Shown piece by piece: positions 36,873 through 46,385 of a stretch of DNA of 64,000 nucleotides (position 1 is the first letter of the stretch; each line of letters begins with the position of its first letter). Origin of the DNA: Schlegelella_A sp963778525 (lineage in GTDB: Bacteria; Pseudomonadota; Gammaproteobacteria; Burkholderiales; Burkholderiaceae_C). The stretch lies in NCBI GenBank assembly GCA_963778525.1, contig CAVZUJ010000009.1, positions 434,001 through 498,000 on the forward strand, written 5' to 3'. The translations under genes were made by a program, and so were the position numbers. The notes beneath the pieces were generated by a model, which made no database searches, was not told the origin of the DNA, and saw nothing but the letters and a program-made list of their open reading frames with translations.

Positions 36873-37948
36873 ATGACGACGAAGGTACGAAAAGGGCAGG
36901 CGCCGGGGCAACTCGAACGCACCGAGTTCGCCATCCGGTTCCGCAACTCCTTCGTCGATCCGGCCTTTCGATCGGAAGACGATGCGATCGCGCGCCTCGA
37001 AGCGATTGCCTGGGATGCCTACGACGCCGGTCGCAAGTCGCCGCTCACGCGCAAGGCCGGGCGCGGCTACGCCGACCCCGACTACGACCTGTCGCTGGAC
37101 TGGATCGAGACCAGGGAACGTCTCGAGCGTGCGCAAGCAGCCTGGGCCGATCCGAAGACGAAGACCCGGGCCCTCGTGATCTGCGGATCGCCGCGCAACG
37201 ACGGCACCTGTCCCGGGCGAGATCTCGAAGACCTTTCGCCTCGCCGGCATCGTCAGCGAGGAGCTGGCGACGGCCAAGGTCGAGGTCGACTTTCTCGACC
37301 TCAGCCTCGTCACCTCGGAATACGGCCGCAAGATTCATCCGTGCAAGGGCTGCGTCTCGACGGCGATGCCACTCTGTCACTGGCCGTGCAGCTGCTACCC
37401 GAACCATTCGCTCAACCAGACCAACGACTGGATGGCCGAGATCTACGAACGCTGGGTCGCGGCGCACGCGGTGGTCATCGTCACGCCCGTGCACTGGTAC
37501 CAGAGCCCGAGCCCGCTCAAGCTGATGATCGATCGCCTCGTCTGCGCCGACGGCGGCAATCCCGATCCGACGACGACGCATGGCAAGAAGGCCGCCGAGG
37601 CCAAGGCCCTCGAGCTGAAGGGCTGGAGCTATCCCAAGCACCTCGACGGCCGCGCCTACGGGCTGGTGGTGCATGGCGACGTTGCCGGCATCGAAGGCTC
37701 GCGACGCGCGCTCTCGGACTGGCTCGACTGGATGGGCCTGATCGACGCCGGCTCCCAAGCCACGGCTCGATCGCTTCATCGGCTACTACGAGCCCTACGC
37801 CACCAGCCATGACAGCCTCGACAAGGACGCCGCGGTGCAGGAAGAAACGCGTGTGGTGGGCCGCGCGGTCGCGCGCGTCGCCGCAGCCCTGCGAAAAGGC
37901 GAGCTCAAGTCGGTGTTGGCCGACCTGCCGCGCCCGCGGCCGAAATAG
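36873..37948 (+). pseudogene. NADPH-dependent FMN reductase / flavodoxin-family protein, two frame breaks
   Basis: Translation starts MTTKVRKGQ at ATG 36873 and reads in one frame to RALVICGSPRNDGTCPG, the typical flavin-reductase start. Then an extra G in GGG (37215-37217) shifts the frame; the next stretch (PCKGCVSTAMPLCHWPCSC...TPVHWYQSPSPLKLMIDR) is in the second frame. An extra C in CCC (37754-37756) shifts it again to LDRFIGYYEPYATSHDS... and stop TAG 37948. Joined, it would be a normal protein of about 357 residues. Both breaks are one-base gains in short homopolymers, so assembly error is as likely as real decay. Confidence 0.8.
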
Positions 37949-37971
37949 GGGCCCCAGCACGCGCATCCCGA

Positions 37972-37987
37972 CAAGGGTATACCCTTG
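37972..37987. promoter_or_regulatory. Perfect 16-bp palindrome upstream of the PHB-depolymerase-like gene
   Basis: CAAGGGTATACCCTTG reads the same on both strands and ends 29 bp before the start at 38017. Its size, symmetry and place suggest a repressor or activator operator, possibly overlapping the promoter. I cannot name the regulator. Confidence 0.5.
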
Positions 37988-38016
37988 GCACCACTCCCAG
38001 TTACGAGGCGAGCCTC

Positions 38017-39225
38017 TTGAGCAACTTTCTGAAGAAGATCTTCGCGGCCACGCGCTTGACCCAGCGCGGACGCCTCACGGAGGCAACCCGCGCCATCCAG
38101 CAGGCGCTCGCCGCCACGCCATCAGTAGCGCCCGTCACGGCACCGGCGCAGAGCGCGGGCATGGCCACAGAAGCCTCCGCCGAAGCCTTGGTGCTCGATG
38201 GCTTGGTGCGCGAAGCTGACATCGACACCGATAGGGCCGAAGTCGCCGATCGGCCGGCCCCTTCCCGTTTCACCGAGAGCAGCTTCACTGCTGCTGCCGG
38301 AACGCGCGCCTTCAAACTCTTCGAGCCCGCGGGCCTCGATGGATCGCGAAGGCCCCTGGTCGTGATGCTGCATGGCTGCACGCAGGACGCCGACGATTTC
38401 GCTGCCGGCACACGCATGAACGTGCTGGCCCAGGAACGCGGCCTCTTCGTCCTCTATCCGGAACAGGCTCCGCGCTCGAATGCGCACAAGTGCTGGAACT
38501 GGTTCGTGCCGAACGATCAGCACCGCGGCCAGGGTGAACCGGCGTTGCTCGCAGGCATGGTGCGCCACGTCATGGCCACCCATGCCATCGACGCCGACCG
38601 CGTCTACGTCGCGGGCCTGTCGGCCGGCGGTGCGATGGCCGCGATCCTGGCGCGCGAATATCCCGATCTGTTCGCCGCGGCCGGCGTGCATTCGGGGCTG
38701 CCGCCCGGTGCCGCGCACGACATCGCCTCGGCCTTCACGGCGATGCAATCCGGTGCCGGCGTCGCATCCGCGAAGTGGGCCGGGCTTGCCAACGAGCCGC
38801 TACGCACGCCGCTGGCGGCGTGGCCGAGCATCGCACCGCGCGAGGCCAAACCCTCGGCCGATGCCGCCCACGGCGCTCCGCTGATCGTCTTTCACGGCGA
38901 CGCCGACGCCACGGTGAACGCCTTGAACGGCGAGCACCTCGTCGCTGCCGCCCTGGGATCGGGGTCCTGGCAAAGCACGCGAAGCGCTGCCGAAGCCGCC
39001 GGCCGCGCCGCCACGCGCACGGTCTATCGGCCGGCCGACGGCACGCCCGATGCGCCGAGCCGGGTCGAGCACTGGGTCGTGCACGGCGCGTCGCACGCCT
39101 GGTCGGGCGGCGACAAGTCGGGCACCTACACCGATGTGGCCGGCCCCGATGCGTCGCGCGAGATGCTGCGCTTCTTCGCCGAGCATCCGCGTCGGCACGA
39201 CGACGGGAAAGTCTTCCGTTCCTAG
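38017..39225 (+). CDS. PHB depolymerase family esterase
   Basis: 402 residues from TTG 38017, which keeps the conserved N-terminal block FLKKIFAATRLTQRGRLTEATRAIQQAL; the first in-frame ATG (about 48 codons later) would cut it. The catalytic core has the oxyanion motif VVMLHGCTQDADDF, nucleophile GLSAGGAM, Asp in HGDADATV and His in HGASHAW. It is an intracellular- or extracellular-type polyhydroxyalkanoate depolymerase/esterase; no signal peptide is visible. A 16-bp palindrome lies upstream. Confidence 0.88.
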   Translation: MSNFLKKIFAATRLTQRGRLTEATRAIQQALAATPSVAPVTAPAQSAGMATEASAEALVLDGLVREADIDTDRAEVADRPAPSRFTESSFTAAAGTRAFKLFEPAGLDGSRRPLVVMLHGCTQDADDFAAGTRMNVLAQERGLFVLYPEQAPRSNAHKCWNWFVPNDQHRGQGEPALLAGMVRHVMATHAIDADRVYVAGLSAGGAMAAILAREYPDLFAAAGVHSGLPPGAAHDIASAFTAMQSGAGVASAKWAGLANEPLRTPLAAWPSIAPREAKPSADAAHGAPLIVFHGDADATVNALNGEHLVAAALGSGSWQSTRSAAEAAGRAATRTVYRPADGTPDAPSRVEHWVVHGASHAWSGGDKSGTYTDVAGPDASREMLRFFAEHPRRHDDGKVFRS

Positions 39226-39234
39226 GGCCTGTCG

Positions 39235-41292
39235 CTACGGAAGGAGACCCAGCTCCGCGAGCAGGAAGGCATCGTCCTCGGCGATCTCACGCAGCGAGTC
39301 GAAGCGGCCCGATGCGCCCCCATGGCCGACCTCGAGATTGACCTTGAAGAGCAGCGCGCGCTCGTCGGTCTTCAGCGTACGCAGCTTGGCCACGTACTTG
39401 CCGGGCTCCCAGAACGCCACCTGGCTGTCGTTCAAGCCGCTGCGCAACAGCATCGCCGGGTAGGCGCCGCGCTTCAGGTTGTCATACGGGCTGTAGGCGC
39501 GCATCCAGGCGTATTCGGCGGCCACTTTTGGGTTGCCCCATTCGATGAACTCGCCGGTCGTGAGCGGCAGCGTCTCGTCGAGCATGGTGTTGATGACGTC
39601 GAGGAACGGCACGTCGGCAACGACCGCCCGGAACAGCTCGGGCCGGCGGTTGACGACGGCTCCCATCAACAGCCCGCCGGCACTGCCGCCCTCGATGGCA
39701 AGCATCGAAGGCTCGGTGTAGCCCTTCGCGATCAGGCTTTCGGCACAGGCGATGAAGTCGGTGAAGGTCGTCGCCTTCCTTTCCATCTTGCCGGCCTCGT
39801 ACCAGCTCTGCCCGAGGTCGCCGCCGCCGCGGATGTGGGCGATCGCGAAGATCACGCCGCGGTCGAGCAGAGAGACACGCGACTGCGAGAAGCCGGGGTC
39901 GAGCGGAATGCCGTAGCTGCCGTAGCCGTAGAGCAGCAGGGGCTGCGGGCCGCCCGCCTTCCGGTCGCGCCGCCAGACAAGGGAGATCGGAACGTCGGTT
40001 CCGTCTTCCGCCCTGGCAAACGTCCGCTCGCTGCGGTAGAGCGCCGGGTCGTAGGTGGGTACCGGCTGGCGCTTCCTGAGGACACGCTCGCGGGTCCCGA
40101 GGTCGTAGTCGTAGGTCGAGGCCGGCGTCGTCATCGAGGCATAGACGAAACGCAGGCTCCGGCTCTGGAACTCGGCATTGCCGCTGGTGTGCACGGTGTA
40201 GGCCGGCTCGTCGAAGGCGATCGCGTGTTCGTCGCCGCGCAGCAGATCGAACACGCGCAGTTGCAGGCTCCCCTCGACGCGCTCCGTGACGACGAGATGC
40301 TGGGCAAACACGTCGACCTCGTCGAGCATCACGCGCGGCCGCGCGGCGATCAGCTCTTCGGCCGCGGCCAGGTCCGGCTGCCTCGCATCGACGCGGACCA
40401 GCCGGAAGTCGCGGCCGGTATCGTTGATGCGGACGTAGAAGCTGCCCTCTCGATGGTCGAGGTCGTACTCGATGTCGTCGCGGCGGGCGAAGACCAGGCG
40501 CATCGCGAAGGTCTGCGGCGTGGCGTCGGCCTCGATGAGGCGGACCTCGCTCGAATCCATGCTCGCGCTCGAGAGCAGCACGTAGCGCTCGTCCCGCGTC
40601 TTCTCGAGGTCGAGGCTGAACAGCGCGTCTTCTTCCTCGAACAGCAGGACGTCGTCGCCGCTGTCGCCGACGATGTGGCGCCAGAGCCGGTTCGCCCGCT
40701 TCGCTTCGTCCATCGTCACGTAATAGAGCGTGCGACTGTCGCCACCCCAGGCCGCAGCGGCCACTTCGTCGCGCGACCAGTCCCGATCCTTGCCGCTGCC
40801 GAGCTCGCGAATCCGCAGCGTGTAGTCGCGCCCGCCGGTGAAGTCGGCGCTGTAGGCCAGGCGCTCGGCGTCCGGGCTGACCGTGGCAAGGCCCAGGCTC
40901 AGGAACGGCTGGCCGCGCGCCATCTCGTTGAGATCGAGCAGCGTCTCGTCGCGGCCGCTCGGGTCGTAGTGCCGGTCGGCGCCGACGGCGCGACGACGGA
41001 CATGATGCGCGTACTGCTCGCCCGAGAAAGTGCGCGTCGAGTACCACCACTGGCCCTTGCGATAGGGCACGGAATCGTCGTCCTGCTGGATTCGGCCCAA
41101 CATCTCCTGGTAGAGCTTTTCCTTCAGCCCGGCATGCGGCGCGAACCACGCGTCCGCATACGCGTTCTCCGCCTTCAGATAAGGCAGCGTGCGTGGATCG
41201 TCGCGGTCGCGCATCCAGAAGTAGTCATCGACGCGCGTGTCGCCATGCACGCTCACGTCATGCGGCTCGCGCGGCGCGACCGGCGGCGTCAA
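39235..41292 (-). CDS. ptrB: Oligopeptidase B (prolyl oligopeptidase family)
   Basis: About 685 residues from TTG 41292, which overlaps the acid-phosphatase stop (TTGA) and fits the usual oligopeptidase B length of 686. The N-terminal beta-propeller has PPVAPREPHDVSVHGDTRVDDYFWMRDRDD at its start. The catalytic domain has the nucleophile in GGSAGG, the Asp late and the His in VGHGGASGR. It cleaves peptides after Arg/Lys in the cytoplasm. It is co-directional and overlapping with the acid-phosphatase gene. Confidence 0.93.
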   Translation of the reverse strand: MTPPVAPREPHDVSVHGDTRVDDYFWMRDRDDPRTLPYLKAENAYADAWFAPHAGLKEKLYQEMLGRIQQDDDSVPYRKGQWWYSTRTFSGEQYAHHVRRRAVGADRHYDPSGRDETLLDLNEMARGQPFLSLGLATVSPDAERLAYSADFTGGRDYTLRIRELGSGKDRDWSRDEVAAAAWGGDSRTLYYVTMDEAKRANRLWRHIVGDSGDDVLLFEEEDALFSLDLEKTRDERYVLLSSASMDSSEVRLIEADATPQTFAMRLVFARRDDIEYDLDHREGSFYVRINDTGRDFRLVRVDARQPDLAAAEELIAARPRVMLDEVDVFAQHLVVTERVEGSLQLRVFDLLRGDEHAIAFDEPAYTVHTSGNAEFQSRSLRFVYASMTTPASTYDYDLGTRERVLRKRQPVPTYDPALYRSERTFARAEDGTDVPISLVWRRDRKAGGPQPLLLYGYGSYGIPLDPGFSQSRVSLLDRGVIFAIAHIRGGGDLGQSWYEAGKMERKATTFTDFIACAESLIAKGYTEPSMLAIEGGSAGGLLMGAVVNRRPELFRAVVADVPFLDVINTMLDETLPLTTGEFIEWGNPKVAAEYAWMRAYSPYDNLKRGAYPAMLLRSGLNDSQVAFWEPGKYVAKLRTLKTDERALLFKVNLEVGHGGASGRFDSLREIAEDDAFLLAELGLLP

Positions 41293-42896
41293 GGCGCCGG
41301 CTCCAGGGCCGCGCTCAAGTCGCCCATCGGCGCGAAGCCGTGCGCCACCAGCGACTTGTCGCGCAGCTCGATGCCGGGCAGCGGCTCGAGTTTCCAGCGC
41401 CGCGTGATGAAGCGAAGGATCGATGCCGTGTCGTACTGCGTCTTGTCGACAAAGCCCTTCCTGGCCAGCGGCGAGACGATCAGCGCCGGCACGCGCGTGC
41501 CCGGGCCCCAGCGGTCGCCGACCGGCACCGGCGCGTGGTCCCACAAGCCGCCGTTCTCGTCGTAGGTGACGACGATCAGCATGTGCGGCCACTGCGGGCT
41601 GCCTTGCAGCTGGGCGATCAGCGTCGCGATGTGCGCGTCGCCGTCGGCGACGTTGGCATAACCGGCATGCTGGTTGAGGTTGCCCTGCGGCTTGTAGAAC
41701 GTCACCGCCGGCAGGCGGCCCGCGGCCGCGTCGGCGCGAAAGTCGCTGTCGAAATCCCTCAGATGCGCGGCCCGGTAGGCGGCGTGGGTGGCCGGATCGA
41801 AGTTGGCGTAGTAGTTGAACGGCTGGTGGTGCGGCTGGAACCGCACCTCGCCTCTGTAGATAAGCCCGCGGGCGTCGGGCGTCCCGGCACTGGCCGCCTG
41901 CCAGGCGCCGCTGTACCAGGCCCAGGACACGCCTTTCGCATCCAGCCTGTCGCCGATGGTGATCAGGTTCTGCGCCGGCAAGGTCGTCGGCTGATTGGGA
42001 TCGGCAAAGCGCGCATCGCCATCTGCCGCGGGCGCAATACCGCTCGGCTGGTAGGGCGGCTGCATCGTGTTGACCGCGTAGTACATGCCAGCGGCGTCCT
42101 TCGGCGTCAGTGCGCCGTCGTGGCGATAGCGCGGCGGTCCGTCGAGGGTGCTGCTTGCGGCGTTGGCGGCCGGAACCAGGCGGACGAAGTTGCCTTGCGC
42201 GTCGACCTGGATCTCGGAAATGAGATCCTTGGCCGGTGACGCGTCGGCATTCGGGTATTGCGGGATGCAGGCGCAGACGAGGTACTGGTGGTTGAGGAAC
42301 GAGCCGCCGAAGGCACCCATGAAGAAGTTGTCGGCGAGGGTGTACTGGCGCGCGATCTGCCAGAGCGCCATGTGGCTGCCGTCGTAGTAGCCCATCGACA
42401 GGGCGCCGGCATCGGAATACGTGGCGAAGCGGTCGTTGCGGCCGCCGTCGATCTGCATCAGGTTGCTGTAGAAACGGTGCACGAGGTCGCGCGTGGTCAC
42501 CGAGATCGGCACGGCGAAGCGATCGGCGCCCTGACCGCTGCCGTCGATCTGGAACGGCCGGTTCGGCAGGCCGACGGTCTGGGCCTGCGTCACGACTTGC
42601 GTCTGGCCGGGCGCGGTAAGTCCGCCCCAGATGGGCGGCAGGACGGGCAGCACGGCACCGTCGACGTCACGCTGCGGCGAGATCGTGCCGACGGAGCTCG
42701 GGTTCAGGCCTGGAATGCCGTTGGCCCCGGGGAAGAGGCCGTAGAACGTGTCGAAGGAGCGGTTCTCGGCATAGATGACGACGACCGTATCGATGCGGTC
42801 CATGGCGCGCCGGTCGGCCGAAGGCGACGACGTCGGCGCCCCGCAGGAGCCGAGGAAAGGCACGAGCGCGGCGGCGAGCAATGTCTGAAGCTTCAT
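41289..42896 (-). CDS. acpA: AcpA/Burkholderia-type acid phosphatase (phospholipase C superfamily), lipoprotein
   Basis: 535 residues from ATG 42896. The signal peptide ends in lipobox LGSC. The catalytic domain begins TVVVIYAENRSFDTFYG, the phosphoesterase metal motif, and carries DENGGLWDHAPVP and VSPLARKGFVD later. This matches the Burkholderia-type acid phosphatases of the phospholipase C/AcpA group, which hydrolyse phosphomonoesters in the envelope. It is divergent from the Rieske oxygenase operon and is followed by the overlapping oligopeptidase B gene. Confidence 0.92.
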   Translation of the reverse strand: MKLQTLLAAALVPFLGSCGAPTSSPSADRRAMDRIDTVVVIYAENRSFDTFYGLFPGANGIPGLNPSSVGTISPQRDVDGAVLPVLPPIWGGLTAPGQTQVVTQAQTVGLPNRPFQIDGSGQGADRFAVPISVTTRDLVHRFYSNLMQIDGGRNDRFATYSDAGALSMGYYDGSHMALWQIARQYTLADNFFMGAFGGSFLNHQYLVCACIPQYPNADASPAKDLISEIQVDAQGNFVRLVPAANAASSTLDGPPRYRHDGALTPKDAAGMYYAVNTMQPPYQPSGIAPAADGDARFADPNQPTTLPAQNLITIGDRLDAKGVSWAWYSGAWQAASAGTPDARGLIYRGEVRFQPHHQPFNYYANFDPATHAAYRAAHLRDFDSDFRADAAAGRLPAVTFYKPQGNLNQHAGYANVADGDAHIATLIAQLQGSPQWPHMLIVVTYDENGGLWDHAPVPVGDRWGPGTRVPALIVSPLARKGFVDKTQYDTASILRFITRRWKLEPLPGIELRDKSLVAHGFAPMGDLSAALEPAP

Positions 42897-43042
42897 TCGT
42901 TGGAAGGCGATGAGGGCCGGAGTCCATTGTCGGGGGCCCGACCCGTACGCCGAGCCCGTGGTTTGCCCGGCCTCGGGGCATCGGCTCGGGCCTGCGCCAC
43001 GGCAGTGGTTTACGCTGCGCGTCTGTCGCCGCGGAGCCGCCC

Positions 43043-44308
43043 ATGATTCCCCTCGCCGAAAGCCCCGTCTTTCCCCGGCACATCGCCTGGGAAAGCAGCG
43101 GCACGAGCCGCATCCCGTTCATGAGCTACACCAGCGACGAACTGCATCGGCGCGAGCTCGAACGCTTCTTCTACAAGAACCACTGGTGCTATGTCGGCCT
43201 GGAGGCCGAGATTCCGAGGCCGGGCGACTTCAAGCGCACGGCGGTCGGCGAACGTTCGGTGATCCTGGTGCGCGACAGCGACGGCAGCATCCACGTCGTG
43301 GAGAACGTGTGCGCGCATCGCGGCATGAGCTTTTGCCGCGAGCGGCACGGCAATCGGAAGGACTTCACCTGTCCGTACCACCAGTGGAACTATTCGCTCA
43401 AGGGCGACTTGCAAGGCGTGCCCTTTCGGCGCGGCGTCAAGCAGGACGGCGTGGTTCAGGGCGGCATGCCGGCCGACTTCAAGCCGCAGGATCATGGCCT
43501 GACCAAGCTCAAGGTCGCCGCGCGCGGCGGCGTCGTCTTCGCTTCCTTCGACCATGACGTCGAATCGCTCGAAGCCTTTCTCGGGCCGGCGGTGCTGCAT
43601 TATTTCGATCGCCTCTTCGACGGCCGCGCGTTGAAGCTGCTCGGCTACAACCGCCAGCGCATCCCCGGCAACTGGAAGCTGATGCAGGAGAACATCAAGG
43701 ACCCGTACCACCCCGGGCTGCTGCACACCTGGTTCGTCACCTTCGGCCTCTGGCGCGCCGACAACAAGTCGCAGCTTCTGATGGACGACCGGCACCGCCA
43801 CGCGGCCATGATTTCGACGCGCGGCCAGATGGGCAAGGCCGCGCAGGTCACGGCGGTGTCGAGCTTCAAGGAGGACATGCAGCTCGAAGACCCGCGTTTT
43901 CTCGACATCGTGCCCGAGCCATGGTGGGGCGGCCCGACCGCGGTGATGACCACCGTCTTTCCGAGCGTCATATTCCAGCAGCAGGTGAACTCGGTCTCGA
44001 CCCGGCATATCCAGCCCGACGGGCACGGCGCCTTCGACTTCGTCTGGACCCACTTCGGCTTTGCCGACGACAGCGAGGAGATGACCGCGCGGCGCCTGCG
44101 CCAGGCCAACCTGTTCGGCCCGGCCGGGTTCGTTTCGGCCGACGACGGCGAGGTGATCGAGCTGTCGCAGCAAGGCTTCGAGCAGAAGCCCTTTCACCGC
44201 ACCCTGGCCGAGCTCGGCGGCACCGGCGTCGCCGACAGCGACCACATGGTGACCGAGACGCTGATCCGCGGCATGTACGAGTACTGGCGCAAGGTCATGG
44301 AGGCCTGA
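43043..44308 (+). CDS. Aromatic ring-hydroxylating dioxygenase alpha subunit (Rieske)
   Basis: 421 residues. The Rieske [2Fe-2S] ligands are Cys90-x-His92 (VCAHRG) and Cys110-x2-His113 (CPYH). The mononuclear iron site NIKDPYHPGLLH gives Asp220, His223 and His228. The sequence context resembles the anthranilate 1,2-dioxygenase (AndAc) and salicylate 5-hydroxylase groups. It should hydroxylate an aromatic ring with O2 and electrons from a ferredoxin. Beta and ferredoxin genes follow directly; no reductase gene lies here. Substrate cannot be fixed from sequence. Confidence 0.93.
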   Translation: MIPLAESPVFPRHIAWESSGTSRIPFMSYTSDELHRRELERFFYKNHWCYVGLEAEIPRPGDFKRTAVGERSVILVRDSDGSIHVVENVCAHRGMSFCRERHGNRKDFTCPYHQWNYSLKGDLQGVPFRRGVKQDGVVQGGMPADFKPQDHGLTKLKVAARGGVVFASFDHDVESLEAFLGPAVLHYFDRLFDGRALKLLGYNRQRIPGNWKLMQENIKDPYHPGLLHTWFVTFGLWRADNKSQLLMDDRHRHAAMISTRGQMGKAAQVTAVSSFKEDMQLEDPRFLDIVPEPWWGGPTAVMTTVFPSVIFQQQVNSVSTRHIQPDGHGAFDFVWTHFGFADDSEEMTARRLRQANLFGPAGFVSADDGEVIELSQQGFEQKPFHRTLAELGGTGVADSDHMVTETLIRGMYEYWRKVMEA

Positions 44309-44309
44309 G

Positions 44310-44795
44310 ATGGCGGCCGTGACCCTCGACTTCGCGACCTATCACGAGCTCGTGCAGCTCTATGCCGACTACGCCTACGCCGTCGACTCCGGCGACTGGA
44401 GCCTGTGGCCCGAGTTCTTCGTCGACGTCTGCTCGTACCGGCTCGTGCCGCGCGAGAACCACGAGCGCGGCTTTCCGCTGGCGACGCTCGCGTTCGAGAG
44501 CAAGGGCATGCTGCGCGACCGCGTCTACGGCATCCGCGAGACGCTCTTTCACGATCCCTACTACCAGCGCCACGTCGTCGGTGCGCCGCTCGTGCGCAGT
44601 GCCAGCGCGACGCGGATCGGCAGCGAAGCGAACTACGCCGTCTTTCGCACCAAGCTCAACGAGCTGAGCACGGTCTTCAACGTCGGCCGCTACATCGACA
44701 CCGTCGTGCGCACGCCGGGTGGCCTGAAGTTCGAGTCGCGCCTCGTCGTCTACGACAGCGAGATGATTCCGAACTCCATCATCTACCCGATCTGA
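44310..44795 (+). CDS. Ring-hydroxylating dioxygenase beta subunit
   Basis: 161 residues from ATG 44310, 1 bp after the alpha-subunit stop. The SnoaL/NTF2-like small-subunit fold is recognised by LYADYAYAVDSGDWSLWPEFF, YRLVPRENHERG and RLVVYDSEMIPNSIIYPI. It forms the structural part of an alpha3beta3 oxygenase. The next gene overlaps its stop (TGATG). Confidence 0.9.
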   Translation: MAAVTLDFATYHELVQLYADYAYAVDSGDWSLWPEFFVDVCSYRLVPRENHERGFPLATLAFESKGMLRDRVYGIRETLFHDPYYQRHVVGAPLVRSASATRIGSEANYAVFRTKLNELSTVFNVGRYIDTVVRTPGGLKFESRLVVYDSEMIPNSIIYPI

Positions 44796-45112
44796 TGAGC
44801 ACCGAGCCGACCTGGCAGGACGTCGCCTCGCTCGACGACTTCGGGGCCACGGACGCCATCGGCGTCGACGTCGGCCGGCACCAGATCGCGATCTACCTCG
44901 TCGACGGCGCCGTCTTCGCCACCGACAATCGCTGCACGCACGGCGACGCGCGCCTGTGCGACGGCTTCGTCGAAGGCCACGAGATCGAATGCCCGCACCA
45001 CCAGGGGCGCTTCGACATCCGCACCGGCGCGGCCACCGGCGCGCCGGCAAGCGTCGCTCTCGCGACCTATCCGGCGCGTGTCGAGGGCGGCCGCGTGCAA
45101 CTGCGTCTTTGA
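44795..45112 (+). CDS. Rieske [2Fe-2S] ferredoxin of the dioxygenase
   Basis: 105 residues from ATG 44795, overlapping the beta-subunit stop by one base. The ligands are CTHGDARL and CPHHQGRF, the usual C-x-H...C-x2-H spacing of Rieske ferredoxins. It carries electrons to the alpha-subunit Rieske centre. The reductase that should feed it is not in the window. Confidence 0.93.
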   Translation: MSTEPTWQDVASLDDFGATDAIGVDVGRHQIAIYLVDGAVFATDNRCTHGDARLCDGFVEGHEIECPHHQGRFDIRTGAATGAPASVALATYPARVEGGRVQLRL

Positions 45113-45170
45113 CCCTCGCGGCAACGCCGCGGGCGGCCTCTGCCGGCTCTTGCTATCGTCGCGAACGCCG

Positions 45171-46376
45171 ATGAAAGCGCCGATGCAACCCGTCATCACC
45201 AGCCTGCTCGACACCGATCTCTACAAGTTCACGATGTGGCAGGCGATGCTGCATCGCCATCCGCAGACACACGCGGAATACACCTTCGTCTGCCGCAACG
45301 CGCCGGCCTACCCGCTCGCCGAGCTCTGCACCGAGGTGAACCGCGAGCTCGACGCACTGTGCGCACTGAGCTTTCGCCCCGCCGAGCTCGCGTACCTCGG
45401 GAGCCTGCGCTTCATCCGCTCCGACTTCGTCGACTTCCTGCGCATCTTTCATTTCCAGCGCGACTTCATCGAAGCCCGCGTCGCGGCCGACGGCGTCGGC
45501 CTGGAGATCGTCGCGAGCGGCCCGCAGGTTCACGTCATGGGCTTCGAGATCTTCGTGCTGGCGATCGTCAACGAACTCTATTTCCGTCGCTTCGATGCAC
45601 GCGAGGCCTGGGCCGAGGGCCGCAAGCGCCTGGCCGCCAAGGTCGCCTTGCTGCGCGAGTTCGAGCGCGAGCCGAGGCGTGCGACGCCGTTCGAGTTCTT
45701 CGATTTCGGCGTGCGCCGGCGCTTTTCGAGCGAGTGGCACCGTGAAGTGCTGGTGACGCTCAAGCGCGAAGTGCCGCAATTCTTCAAGGGTGCCTCCGAC
45801 GTGCTCTTCGCGCGCGATCTCGGCTTGGTGCCAATCGGCACGATGGCGCATGAATACCTGCAGACCTTCCAGACCCTCGGCGTGCGCCTGCGCGACTTCC
45901 AGCGCGCCGCGCTCGAAGCCTGGGTCCAGGAATATCGCGGCGACCTCGGCACGGCGCTCACCGACGTTGTCGGCATGGACGCGTTTCTCGCCGACTTCGA
46001 TCTCTACTTCGCCAAGCTCTTCGACGGCTTGCGGCACGACTCCGGCGATCCCTTCGTCTGGGGCGAGAAGGCGCTCAAGCACTACGACAAGCTGCGCATC
46101 GACGCCAAGACCAAGCGCCTGGTCTTCTCCGACGGCCTCGACCTCGATAAGTCGTTTGCGCTCTACCGGCATTTCGCCGATCGGACCCTGGTCGGCTTCG
46201 GCATCGGCACGAACCTGACCAACGACATGGGCCTGAAGACACTGCATATCGTCATGAAGCTCACCCACGCCAACCGGCAACCGGTGGCCAAGCTCTCCGA
46301 CAGCCCGGGCAAGCTGTTGTGCGACGACGAGACCTTTCTCGCTTACCTGCGCCAGGTCTTCAACGTTCCGGCCTGA
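45171..46376 (+). CDS. pncB: Nicotinate phosphoribosyltransferase
   Basis: 401 residues from ATG 45171 (MKAPMQPVITSLLD); upstream frame overlaps the ferredoxin gene. The family blocks SLLDTDLYKFTMWQAM, EFFDFGVRRRFS, GTMAHEYLQTFQ, RHDSGDPFVWGEKAL and GIGTNLTNDMG are all present. It converts nicotinate and PRPP to nicotinate mononucleotide in NAD salvage. Its place 58 bp after a Rieske operon is unusual but may be chance. Confidence 0.96.
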   Translation: MKAPMQPVITSLLDTDLYKFTMWQAMLHRHPQTHAEYTFVCRNAPAYPLAELCTEVNRELDALCALSFRPAELAYLGSLRFIRSDFVDFLRIFHFQRDFIEARVAADGVGLEIVASGPQVHVMGFEIFVLAIVNELYFRRFDAREAWAEGRKRLAAKVALLREFEREPRRATPFEFFDFGVRRRFSSEWHREVLVTLKREVPQFFKGASDVLFARDLGLVPIGTMAHEYLQTFQTLGVRLRDFQRAALEAWVQEYRGDLGTALTDVVGMDAFLADFDLYFAKLFDGLRHDSGDPFVWGEKALKHYDKLRIDAKTKRLVFSDGLDLDKSFALYRHFADRTLVGFGIGTNLTNDMGLKTLHIVMKLTHANRQPVAKLSDSPGKLLCDDETFLAYLRQVFNVPA

Positions 46377-46385
46377 GAGACGGCA

